A stretch of 5,253 nucleotides of DNA, from the NCBI GenBank assembly GCA_030150585.1, contig JASLFM010000028.1:1-5253 (forward strand). Reading direction: 5' to 3'. This document shows, piece after piece, positions 1-5,253 of the stretch (its first letter is position 1; each line of letters opens with the position of its first letter). The stretch comes from Acidovorax sp. (GTDB taxonomy: Bacteria; Pseudomonadota; Gammaproteobacteria; Burkholderiales; Burkholderiaceae_C). Below the pieces are notes generated by a model that was given only the letters and a program-made list of their open reading frames with translations, was not told the origin of the DNA and made no database searches. A program made the position numbers and the translations under genes.

Positions 1-1
1 G

Positions 2-709
2 CCGCGCCGCGCGGGAATGGTGGCCGCGGCAACCGGGGGTCAGGACAGCGTAGGCCTGCGCTGTCCTTCACATCCGGTCGCACAATCGCTGCTACAGGCC
101 TGCGCGCAATTGCAGCCCCCCGTTTGGGGAGTGGCCGCGCCCAGCGCCAACCGCTTTGGCCGCGTGAGCCCGACCACGGCGGCCCATGTGCAGTCCGAGT
201 TCGGCGAAGACCTGCTGGTGCTCGACGGCGGCCCCTGCGAAGTGGGCATCGAAAGCACCATCGTCGACTGCACGCGCGGCGTGCCCGTACTGCTGCGCCC
301 GGGCGCGATCACGCGCGCGCAGATCCAGGCCGCCTGCGGCATTGCTCCGCTCTCGAAAGAGGAGCTGCCCGAGCACACCCCGCGCGCGTCGGGCACGCTG
401 GAAGCGCACTACGCGCCGAACGCCAAGGTGCGCCTCATGGACGCCAAGGCCCTGCAGACGGGCCTGGACCTGCTCGGCGCCGACGCCGCGCACCTGGCCG
501 TGTACGCCCGCACGCCGCTGCGCACCCGCTCGGCCCAGGTGCTGGTGCGGCGCATGCCCGACGACGCGGCCGCCACGGCGCAGCAGCTGTTTTCGGTGCT
601 GCGCGCCTTCGACGATGCGGGCGCGCGGCTGATCTGGATCGAACTTCCGCCCGCCTCGCCCGAATGGGAGGGCGTACGCGACCGGCTGCAGCGCGCGGCA
701 GCGGCCTGA
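2..709 (+). CDS. Sua5/YrdC/TsaC-type L-threonylcarbamoyladenylate synthase, 5' end missing
   Basis: In this family the enzyme makes threonylcarbamoyl-AMP from threonine, bicarbonate and ATP in the cytoplasm, the first step of the t6A37 modification of ANN-decoding tRNAs. The reading frame is open to the left edge (Pro-Arg-Arg-Ala-Gly precede the ATG at 17), so that ATG is internal and the N-terminal substrate-binding part lies outside the window. Numbering from that Met, family motifs are PSANRFGRVSP (42-52), DGGPCEVGIESTIVD (70-84) and LLRPGAIT (92-99). The linker RASGTLEAHYAP (123-134) is the counterpart of the Sua5 SPGMKYRHYAP segment. After it comes a C-terminal domain of about 95 residues ending in a DRLQRAA-type helix. 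This makes it the long, two-domain Sua5 form rather than short TsaC. The stop is TGA at 707-709. The next gene follows after 49 bases on the same strand and may be cotranscribed. The family call is firm; the symbol is left blank because sua5, tsaC and ywlC are all used. Confidence 0.93.
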   Translation, partial: PRRAGMVAAATGGQDSVGLRCPSHPVAQSLLQACAQLQPPVWGVAAPSANRFGRVSPTTAAHVQSEFGEDLLVLDGGPCEVGIESTIVDCTRGVPVLLRPGAITRAQIQAACGIAPLSKEELPEHTPRASGTLEAHYAPNAKVRLMDAKALQTGLDLLGADAAHLAVYARTPLRTRSAQVLVRRMPDDAAATAQQLFSVLRAFDDAGARLIWIELPPASPEWEGVRDRLQRAAAA

Positions 710-748
710 AGCCCTGCCGGGTACCGTTAAACTCTTGCCCACATTTCT

Positions 749-753
749 GGAGA
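749..753 (+). promoter_or_regulatory. Ribosome binding site deciding the start of the SGNH-like lipoprotein
   Basis: GGAGA lies 5 bases before the ATG at 759. The frame could also begin at TTG 735 or ATG 774. Neither has a comparable Shine-Dalgarno match at the right distance: GGAGA falls downstream of 735, and it is 20 bases from 774. This supports 759 as the start. Confidence 0.75.
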
Positions 754-758
754 AATTC

Positions 759-1712
759 ATGGCATCTCATTGGATGCGCCGCGGCATCATCGCCGCCGCC
801 TGTGCATCGGCCGCGCTGCTCGCGGCCTGCGGTTCCAGCACCGTCGAATCGGCCATTTCGCCCAATCGCATCATCGCCTTCGGCGACGCGATCACCGATG
901 TGGGCCAGAACGGCGCGGCCTACACCGTGAACGACGGCACCGTGCTCAACTGGACCACCCAGTTCGCCTCGCACTATGGCAAGACCGTGACGCCCGTCTC
1001 CCAGGGCGGCTTTAGCTACGCCGCGGGCAATGCGCGCATCAGCATCACGCCCGACGCCGCGGGCAATGCGAACACGCTCTCCATCACGCAGCAGATCGAC
1101 AAGTTCCTGTCCGGCAATACGTTCGCCAACAACGACTTCATCCTCATCAACGGTGGCGTGAGCGACCTGATCGCAGGCTTCATGGCCGTGCAGGCGGGCA
1201 CGATGACGCAGGCCGACTACCTGGCCAACGCGCGCCAGTGGGGCAATGCACTGGCCGCGCAGGTGCGCCGCATCGTCAATGCGGGCGGCACCCACGTGGT
1301 GCTGACCAGCGTCTACGACCTGGACAAGACGCCCTGGGGCATTTCCACCGGGCAGCAGGCGCTGCTGTACAACGCGACCCAGGCCTTCATCACGGGCCTC
1401 AAGGTCAACGTCGATGACCTCGGCAAGCAGGTGCAGTACATGGACCTGGAGTACTACGTGAACCTGTACGTGAACTCGCCCGGCAGCTATGGCTTCGACA
1501 ATGCCACCACCGCGGTGTGCACGTCGGTGGACCCCGGCAACGGCATCGGCACGGGCACGGGCCAGATCAACTCCAACCGGTGCACGGCCTCCACCCTGAT
1601 CCAGGGCGCCAACCAGACCAAGTACGTGTTTGCCGACAACGTGTACATCACCCCCTCGGCGCACCGCCAGTTCGGCGAGTACGTGTACAGCCGCGTGCGG
1701 CTGCAGTGGTAA
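759..1712 (+). CDS. SGNH/GDSL-fold lipoprotein with substituted catalytic residues (probable pseudo-hydrolase)
   Basis: A 317-residue protein. Residues 1-24 form a lipoprotein signal peptide: Arg7-Arg8, a hydrophobic stretch, then lipobox LAAC with Cys24. Position +2 is Gly, so Lol sorting to the outer membrane is expected. The mature part follows the order of a GDSL esterase. Block I is IIAFGDAITDVGQNG (38-52). Block II is SYAAGNAR (86-93). Block III is INGGVSDL (130-137). Block V is FADNVYITPSAH (291-302), matching the usual D-x-x-H-P-T. The family's nucleophile Ser is Ala44, the block III Asn is Ser135 and the block V His is Tyr296. Asp293 is kept and a Gly remains in block II. No nearby residue obviously replaces the nucleophile. 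Cys254 and Cys275 could form a disulfide. The fold call is good, but ester hydrolysis by the classical mechanism looks unlikely; a binding or structural role is possible. It lies 49 bases after the Sua5 gene and ends at a strong terminator. Confidence 0.82.
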   Translation: MASHWMRRGIIAAACASAALLAACGSSTVESAISPNRIIAFGDAITDVGQNGAAYTVNDGTVLNWTTQFASHYGKTVTPVSQGGFSYAAGNARISITPDAAGNANTLSITQQIDKFLSGNTFANNDFILINGGVSDLIAGFMAVQAGTMTQADYLANARQWGNALAAQVRRIVNAGGTHVVLTSVYDLDKTPWGISTGQQALLYNATQAFITGLKVNVDDLGKQVQYMDLEYYVNLYVNSPGSYGFDNATTAVCTSVDPGNGIGTGTGQINSNRCTASTLIQGANQTKYVFADNVYITPSAHRQFGEYVYSRVRLQW

Positions 1713-1743
1713 GCGCCATCAGCGCCGCCACGCTGGCCCCATG

Positions 1744-1773
1744 AAAAAAGCCGACCCGGGGGTCGGCTTTTTT
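1744..1773. terminator. Bidirectional Rho-independent terminator between convergent genes
   Basis: A 7-bp perfect GC-rich stem (GCCGACC at 1750-1756 with GGTCGGC at 1761-1767) closes a CGGG loop. Six A's precede it and six T's follow. Read on the plus strand it ends in a U tract 31 bases after the lipoprotein stop. Read on the minus strand the A's give a U tract 22 bases after the ompW-like stop. The A/T runs also extend the stem to 13 bp. One element can therefore serve both converging transcripts. Confidence 0.93.
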
Positions 1774-1795
1774 GCACCTTGGAGTAACAGGCCGG

Positions 1796-2491
1796 TCAGA
1801 ACGTGTAGCCGGCGGCGATCGTGAACACCGTGGGGTGGAAGCGGATGTCGATGTTGCGCTGCACGCCGGCCGTGGTGGTCGTGAGCTTGGTCTTGACGCG
1901 CGCCGTGGCCACGGCACCCGTGATCGACCAGCGGTCATTGATGCGGTAGCTCAGGCCGACCTGGCCCGCCAGGCCCCAGGAGTCGGAGAGGCGGATGTCC
2001 GTCGGCCCGCCGTTGAGCGCATTGTTCGCGGCCGTGGAGGTGCGCTTGTCAAAGTTGGTGTAGTTGATCCCCACGCCCACGAAGGGACGCCACTGGCTGT
2101 TGGCATCACCGAACTTGTAGTTGAAGAACAGCGTGGGCGCGATCTGGCGCACCTCGGCGAGCTTCTGGCCGTTGAAGGCCACGATATGCGGCGGCAGCGA
2201 CGAGGCGATCTTCGCGTTCACGTCGTGGGTGGGCGGGTAGCCCAGCGCGAGTTCCAGCTCCATGTTGGGATTGATCTCGCGGGCGATCGACAGGAACAGG
2301 GTGGACTGGTTCTTCACGTCCACGCTGATACCCGACGGCGGGCCGGGCAGCATGGGGCCCACAGCGTCGGTCGCCGAAGAATTGGGGGCGACGTGCGTCA
2401 CGCCGGCGCGCACGGTCCACTGGGCCGAAGCCGCGCCGCACAGCGCGAGCAGCGCCGCGCCGGCCAGGGTCTGGGTGATGAGGCGGTTCAT
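1796..2491 (-). CDS. OmpW/AlkL-family outer-membrane beta-barrel protein
   Basis: A 231-residue protein. A Sec signal peptide (Arg3, hydrophobic 9-18, AxA cleavage site GAASA before Gln24) is followed by a mature chain of about 208 residues, the normal size for eight-stranded OmpW barrels. Visible family traits are the first strand WTVRAGVTHVAP, a strand/turn ELALGYPPTHDV, the central APTLFFNYKF, then WRPFVGVGINYTNF, alternating aromatic strands, and a C-terminal GYTF whose final Phe is the barrel-assembly signal. Members of this family form narrow hydrophobic channels that pass small apolar molecules across the outer membrane (AlkL, OmpW). The frame stays open upstream through the lipase gene, but ATG 2491 has a good AAGGAG site and begins the signal peptide, so it is the start. 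It lies 23 bases after the lipase-like gene on the same strand, pointing to cotranscription and perhaps uptake of the hydrolase product. Which substrate it passes cannot be read from the sequence. Confidence 0.92.
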   Translation of the reverse strand: MNRLITQTLAGAALLALCGAASAQWTVRAGVTHVAPNSSATDAVGPMLPGPPSGISVDVKNQSTLFLSIAREINPNMELELALGYPPTHDVNAKIASSLPPHIVAFNGQKLAEVRQIAPTLFFNYKFGDANSQWRPFVGVGINYTNFDKRTSTAANNALNGGPTDIRLSDSWGLAGQVGLSYRINDRWSITGAVATARVKTKLTTTTAGVQRNIDIRFHPTVFTIAAGYTF

Positions 2492-2498
2492 GGCAATA

Positions 2499-2504
2499 CT
2501 CCTT
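2499..2504 (-). promoter_or_regulatory. Ribosome binding site of the ompW-like gene
   Basis: On the minus strand AAGGAG sits 7 bases before the ATG at 2491, inside the 23-base gap after the lipase stop. It fixes the start and rules out the longer open frame reaching back to 2824. Confidence 0.8.
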
Positions 2505-2514
2505 GTAATGGCGC

Positions 2515-4074
2515 TCAACCGCCCGATGCCAGCACCTGCTGGAAGAATGCGCGCGCGGCCGCGTTGCAGAACGGCGGCACCAGCGTGCCGTGGTAGGCCT
2601 GCACCACCGCGTTGGCGCCACCCTGCGCGGCCACGCCGGCCTTGGCCTGGGCGAAGCCGGCCTTGACGGCTGCGAACGGGTCGCCTGCGGCGGGCGCCGA
2701 GTCCACATCCAGCACCGTGAGCAGCCCTGCGGGCAGCGCCAGCGGCGAGGGAGCGGACCACAAGCCCTGCATGAGCGTGGTGTTGAGGCTGTAGAACACC
2801 GTCGGGTCGGCATTGCCGCCGCACAGCATCACGGGGCGCTTGGGTGCCCAGTTGCGCAGGTCGTTGGCCTTGAAGGCCTGGCGCATCGGGTGCTGCGGCG
2901 CGGTGGCCTGGGCGCCCGTGGTGAGCTTGGGCACCGCACCGTCGGGGTTGGCCATCGCATCCTGCAGGAAGGACAGTCGCGCGCTGTTCTTGATGAGGTT
3001 GTTGGCCCCGAAGCCGAGGGCGAACAGCGGCGCCAGTTCGGGCGGCGTGGTCGGCGGCGTGATGCCCGCGAAGGCCGGCGCGGGCGGCGTACTGCTGAAC
3101 AGCGCCGTCTGCGGCAGCTTGCCCTGGCTGAAGAGATCAGCGATGGGCATGGTGGAGGGCAGCAGCGTCTCGATGCCCGTGGCGTAGGCCGCCTCGTAGA
3201 TGTCCGAGGGCTGGCTGTAGATGTTGCCGTAGGCCTTCTGGTAGCTGGTGGCCAGCAGCGGCGTGAAGATGGTGGCGCCCAGGTTCACGTTGCCGTAATA
3301 CACGGCGTCGCCGAAGGCCCCCATGGCGTAGGGACCCGACATCGGCGCCGAGGCGGTCACCGGCACGTTGGCCGCCTGCAGCGCGCGGTGCGTGGCCATG
3401 GCCACGTGGCCACCCTGCGAGTAGCCGGTGATAAGCAGCTTGCCCGCATCCTGGCCACCGATCTTGGGCAGGGCCTTGCGTGCGGCCGTGAGCGCGTCGA
3501 TCATGTCCTTGGACTGCTGGTCCGCGTTCAGGTAGGGGTGGTAGCCGAGCTTGGAGACGTCGTAGCCCGCGTAGTTGGGCGCCACGACGATGAAGCCCTG
3601 CGCCGCGTACATGGCGGCGATCAACGAGCCTTCGGAGGCGCCGGGGCGCGTGGGCTCGGTGATATCGGCGATGTTGTAGGCCTTGTCGGTGGTCGTGCCG
3701 TGCGCATAGAGCACCACAGGGCGCGGGCCGCTGCAGCCCGCGGCGTCGCCCGTGGGCACCATCAGCGCGCCCGAGGCGTTCGTGCCCTCACCCGCGCCGC
3801 CCACGGTGCCGTACTCGATGTAGTGGAAGTTCACGCCACACTTGGGCGCGCCGGCCACGGCCAGCAGGCTCTGGCCGCTCGGGCTGGCCGCGAGCCGGTC
3901 CTTGAATTCGCCCGCGGAAAGCGCCGTGACGCGCAGCGGGGGGTTGTACATGAGGGAGCCTCGTGCTCCGCTGAGGTCCGTCTCGGTGCTGCCACCCAGG
4001 TCAGAACCTCCGCCACATGCCGCCAGCATCGCTGCGGCGCTGACCATGGCCAGCCCAGTCCATTTGTTGATCAT
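2515..4074 (-). CDS. Secreted lipase-like alpha/beta hydrolase, predicted lipoprotein
   Basis: A 519-residue protein. A lipoprotein signal with lipobox LAAC (Cys20) is followed by Gly-Gly-Gly and a Ser/Thr/Gly-rich spacer to about residue 40, suggesting outer-membrane anchoring. The alpha/beta-hydrolase core starts near 75. VVLYAHGTT (120-128) is the oxyanion-hole strand with His125-Gly126. GYSQG (217-221) is the nucleophile elbow with Ser219. MLCGGNADPTVF (416-427) carries the likely acid Asp423, and AYHGTLVPPF (493-502) carries the likely His495. A complete triad is thus present. The layout resembles secretory-lipase/large esterase families. Residues about 250-400 form a cap or lid region that includes a Pro-rich loop (329-346). 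Cys79/Cys114 and Cys418/Cys503 may be disulfides. The substrate is probably an ester of hydrophobic acids, but a peptidase or polyester hydrolase is not excluded. The ATG at 4074 is supported by AGGAGA 6 bases upstream. It is followed after 23 bases by the OmpW-like gene and preceded by a palindrome that may be a repressor site. Confidence 0.85.
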   Translation of the reverse strand: MINKWTGLAMVSAAAMLAACGGGSDLGGSTETDLSGARGSLMYNPPLRVTALSAGEFKDRLAASPSGQSLLAVAGAPKCGVNFHYIEYGTVGGAGEGTNASGALMVPTGDAAGCSGPRPVVLYAHGTTTDKAYNIADITEPTRPGASEGSLIAAMYAAQGFIVVAPNYAGYDVSKLGYHPYLNADQQSKDMIDALTAARKALPKIGGQDAGKLLITGYSQGGHVAMATHRALQAANVPVTASAPMSGPYAMGAFGDAVYYGNVNLGATIFTPLLATSYQKAYGNIYSQPSDIYEAAYATGIETLLPSTMPIADLFSQGKLPQTALFSSTPPAPAFAGITPPTTPPELAPLFALGFGANNLIKNSARLSFLQDAMANPDGAVPKLTTGAQATAPQHPMRQAFKANDLRNWAPKRPVMLCGGNADPTVFYSLNTTLMQGLWSAPSPLALPAGLLTVLDVDSAPAAGDPFAAVKAGFAQAKAGVAAQGGANAVVQAYHGTLVPPFCNAAARAFFQQVLASGG

Positions 4075-4080
4075 CGGCGA

Positions 4081-4086
4081 TCTCCT
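4081..4086 (-). promoter_or_regulatory. Ribosome binding site of the lipase-like gene
   Basis: AGGAGA on the minus strand lies 6 bases before the ATG at 4074. It supports that start, which also begins a well-formed lipoprotein signal peptide. Confidence 0.8.
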
Positions 4087-4091
4087 GTTAT

Positions 4092-4113
4092 AAATCGAAC
4101 GGTCGTTCGTTTT
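4092..4113. promoter_or_regulatory. Palindromic operator-like site, probably for a TetR-family regulator
   Basis: The core CGAACG-GT-CGTTCG (4096-4109) is an inverted repeat with perfect 6-base arms around a 2-base centre. The symmetry continues outward as AAA/TTT after one mismatch on each side, giving 9 of 11 positions paired over 22 bases. It lies in the leader of the lipase-like gene, 5 bases upstream of its ribosome binding site, where bound protein would block transcription. Compact palindromes of this length and style are typical TetR-family operators. The assignment to that family is inference, and no regulator gene is in the window. I could not define a convincing -35/-10 pair next to it. 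Confidence 0.6.
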
Positions 4114-4133
4114 TAGATCACACGATGTTAATA

Positions 4134-4159
4134 CCCGCCCTCCCTGCGCATGGGGCGGG
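4134..4159. repeat. GC-rich inverted repeat upstream of the lipase-like gene
   Basis: CCCGCCC (4134-4140) and GGGCGGG (4153-4159) are perfect 7-base complements around a 12-base loop. The hairpin has no U tract on the minus strand. It could be a second half of the dacB transcript end, a leader structure of the lipase operon, or chance in GC-rich DNA. Confidence 0.4.
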
Positions 4160-4171
4160 AAACTACCAATC

Positions 4172-4202
4172 CGGGACGGTTAGAGGCCTGTCTCTAGTCC
4201 CG
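4172..4202 (-). terminator. Hairpin directly after dacB, possible transcript end
   Basis: CGGGAC (4172-4177) pairs with GTCCCG (4197-4202), and TAGAG (4181-4185) pairs with CTCTA (4192-4196). This gives an 11-bp stem with a GGT bulge at 4178-4180 on one side and a 6-base loop. On the minus strand it begins 2 bases after the dacB stop. No run of U's follows, only short T groups further on, so it is either an imperfect terminator or a 3'-end stabilising structure. Confidence 0.5.
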
Positions 4203-4204
4203 CC

Positions 4205-5253
4205 TCAATCGCGCGCCACCCAGTCGATCAGCGCGTCGAGCGCGGGCCGCACCGCGCCCGCATTGGGGTGATTGGCGATGGCCACGAGCACATAGCGGCG
4301 GCCGCTGGCCCCATCCACGTAGCCCGCGATGGCGGACACGTCGCGCAGGCTGCCGGTCTTCAGGTGGGCGGCCCCCGCGGAGCGGTTCTGGCTGCGGCGC
4401 AGCGTGCCGTCCACGCCCGCGATGGGCAGCGAGGCGAGCAGCTCGGGCATCACGGGCGAGGCCCATGCCGCCTGCAACATGCGCGCCAGGGCCTGGGCGC
4501 TGATGCGCTCGTCACGGCTCAGGCCCGCGCCGTTCTCCAGCACCGGCATGTCGGCCTCGCCGAAGCGCTGGCGCCACCACAGGCGCAGCGCCTCGCGCGC
4601 GCCCTCGAAGCTGCCGGCACCGCCTTTTTGCAGCCCCAGGGTCAGGAACACCTGCTGGGCCATCACGTTGTTGCTGTACTTGTTGATGTCGCGCACCACC
4701 TCGGCCAGCGGCGGCGAGGCCACGCTGAACGCGGGCTGCAGCCCCGCCGGCACACGGCCGTCGCGCACCTGGCCCGAGAGGCGCCCGCCGAGCTCGCGCC
4801 ACATTCCCTCCACGGCCCGCGCCGCGAAGCCCGCGGGCTGCGCCGGGGCCACGGACCAGGCGCGCTCGCCGCAGGCCGACGGAAACACGCCCGCAAAGCC
4901 GATGCGCGCAGGCTCGGCCAGCTCGGCGCGCAGCCCCGCGCGCCAGTCCCCACAGGCCGTGCCCGGCGCGGCCAGGGGCACGGTGGCCTGCAGCCGCATC
5001 CCAGCCAGGGGCGGATCGTAGGTCACGCGCGCCAGGCCCGCCGCGCTGTCGGGCACGAAGGTCATGGTGATCGCCTGGTAGTTGAGCAGCAGCGCATCGG
5101 GCGCGGCGTTGTAGGGCCGCAGCGGCTCGCCATCGAAGCGGGCGGGGTCGTGCTCGGGCAATTGGAAGGCGCTGCGGTCGAGCACGATGTCGCCCGCGAT
5201 GGCCTGCACGCCCTGTCCCTGCAGGCGCCGCAGCAGCAGCCACAGCCGCTCCA
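4205..5253 (-). CDS. dacB: D-alanyl-D-alanine carboxypeptidase/endopeptidase (PBP4, peptidase family S13), 5' end missing
   Basis: This periplasmic penicillin-binding protein trims D-Ala from peptidoglycan stem peptides and cuts D-Ala-meso-DAP cross-links. The frame is open to the right edge; about 349 C-terminal residues are visible, and the N-terminal part with the S-x-x-K nucleophile motif is outside. Upstream of the GTG at 5209 the frame reads ERLWLLLRRLQGQG, then GDIVLDRSAF, the usual PBP4 sequence, so that GTG is internal. Counting from it, the second active-site motif S-x-N is SNN (179-181, in NKYSNNVMAQQVF) and the third is KTG (284-286, in HLKTGSLRDVSAIAGYV). The region between the start of the visible part and SNN holds the extra domains that mark family S13, with Cys87 and Cys113 as a possible disulfide pair. 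The stop is TGA at 4207-4205, followed at once by a hairpin. A 130-base gap separates it from the lipase-like gene, so separate transcription is likely. Confidence 0.94.
   Translation of the reverse strand, partial: ERLWLLLRRLQGQGVQAIAGDIVLDRSAFQLPEHDPARFDGEPLRPYNAAPDALLLNYQAITMTFVPDSAAGLARVTYDPPLAGMRLQATVPLAAPGTACGDWRAGLRAELAEPARIGFAGVFPSACGERAWSVAPAQPAGFAARAVEGMWRELGGRLSGQVRDGRVPAGLQPAFSVASPPLAEVVRDINKYSNNVMAQQVFLTLGLQKGGAGSFEGAREALRLWWRQRFGEADMPVLENGAGLSRDERISAQALARMLQAAWASPVMPELLASLPIAGVDGTLRRSQNRSAGAAHLKTGSLRDVSAIAGYVDGASGRRYVLVAIANHPNAGAVRPALDALIDWVARD

Noticed and set aside
705..735. Possible promoter (TAAACT at 728-733) before the SGNH-like gene
   Set aside because: The match to a -10 is weak and no -35 is found at proper spacing; cotranscription with the Sua5 gene is equally likely.
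435..1664. 409-codon minus-strand open frame across the Sua5 end and the SGNH-like gene
   Set aside because: Low-complexity His/Val/Arg/Gly-rich composition and no motifs; it is an antisense shadow of two well-supported genes.
1662..1664. His302 as the missing catalytic His of the SGNH-like protein
   Set aside because: It is 9 residues after Asp293, not 3, and aligns with the second, non-catalytic His often seen in the D-x-x-H-P-T-x-x-x-H segment. Structure prediction would settle it.
1772..2596. 274-codon plus-strand open frame opposite the OmpW-like gene
   Set aside because: It starts inside the terminator, has no ribosome binding site or known motif, and is rich in Arg, Gly and His as expected for an antisense frame in GC-rich DNA.
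2492..2824. N-terminal extension of the OmpW-like frame into the lipase gene
   Set aside because: The open frame is only a shadow of the lipase gene. A strong ribosome binding site and a signal peptide begin at 2491.
4086..4091. TATAAC as a -10 box for the lipase-like gene
   Set aside because: The transcript would begin at or after the ribosome binding site, and no -35-like hexamer lies about 17 bases upstream.
2590..4116. 508-codon open frame on the plus strand opposite the lipase-like gene
   Set aside because: Its translation is Arg/Gly/His/Val-rich with no recognisable domain. High GC leaves antisense frames open, and the minus-strand gene has a lipobox, triad and ribosome binding site.

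Overview
The window comes from a high-GC bacterial chromosome. Its codon choice, protein types and gene content (a Sua5 with the linker SGTLEAHYAP, small Cys-anchored envelope lipoproteins, an OmpW porin and a PBP4) suggest a betaproteobacterium of the Burkholderiales, probably Comamonadaceae (Acidovorax, Comamonas or a relative). That placement is inferred from sequence style, not from a search. There are five protein genes, two of them cut by the window edges. I see no RNA genes, mobile elements or CRISPR array. The longest gap without a gene is about 130 bases.

Left part, plus strand: the 3' part of a Sua5/YrdC/TsaC-type threonylcarbamoyl-AMP synthase (tRNA t6A modification) runs to 709. 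After 49 bases comes a predicted outer-membrane lipoprotein with the SGNH/GDSL fold (759-1712). In this protein the catalytic Ser, the oxyanion-hole Asn and the catalytic His all appear to be replaced (Ala, Ser, Tyr), so it looks like a pseudo-hydrolase. This is the most unusual item in the window. A strong A-rich/T-rich hairpin at 1744-1773 lies between the convergent genes and can terminate transcription from both sides.

Right part, minus strand, read from right to left: the 3' part of dacB (PBP4, a D-Ala-D-Ala carboxypeptidase/endopeptidase) ends at 4205. Next is a 130-base intergenic region with two inverted repeats able to form hairpins and a sharp palindrome, CGAACG-GT-CGTTCG, just upstream of the next ribosome binding site. 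Then come a secreted lipase-like alpha/beta hydrolase lipoprotein (4074-2515) and, only 23 bases further on, an OmpW/AlkL-type outer-membrane barrel (2491-1796).

The hydrolase and the OmpW barrel look like a two-gene operon. A plausible reading is that a surface or periplasmic lipase releases a hydrophobic product, the small barrel helps move it across the outer membrane, and a TetR-type repressor binding the palindrome controls the pair. The protein families are well supported by motifs; the joint function and the regulator are inference. The rest is ordinary housekeeping and envelope content.
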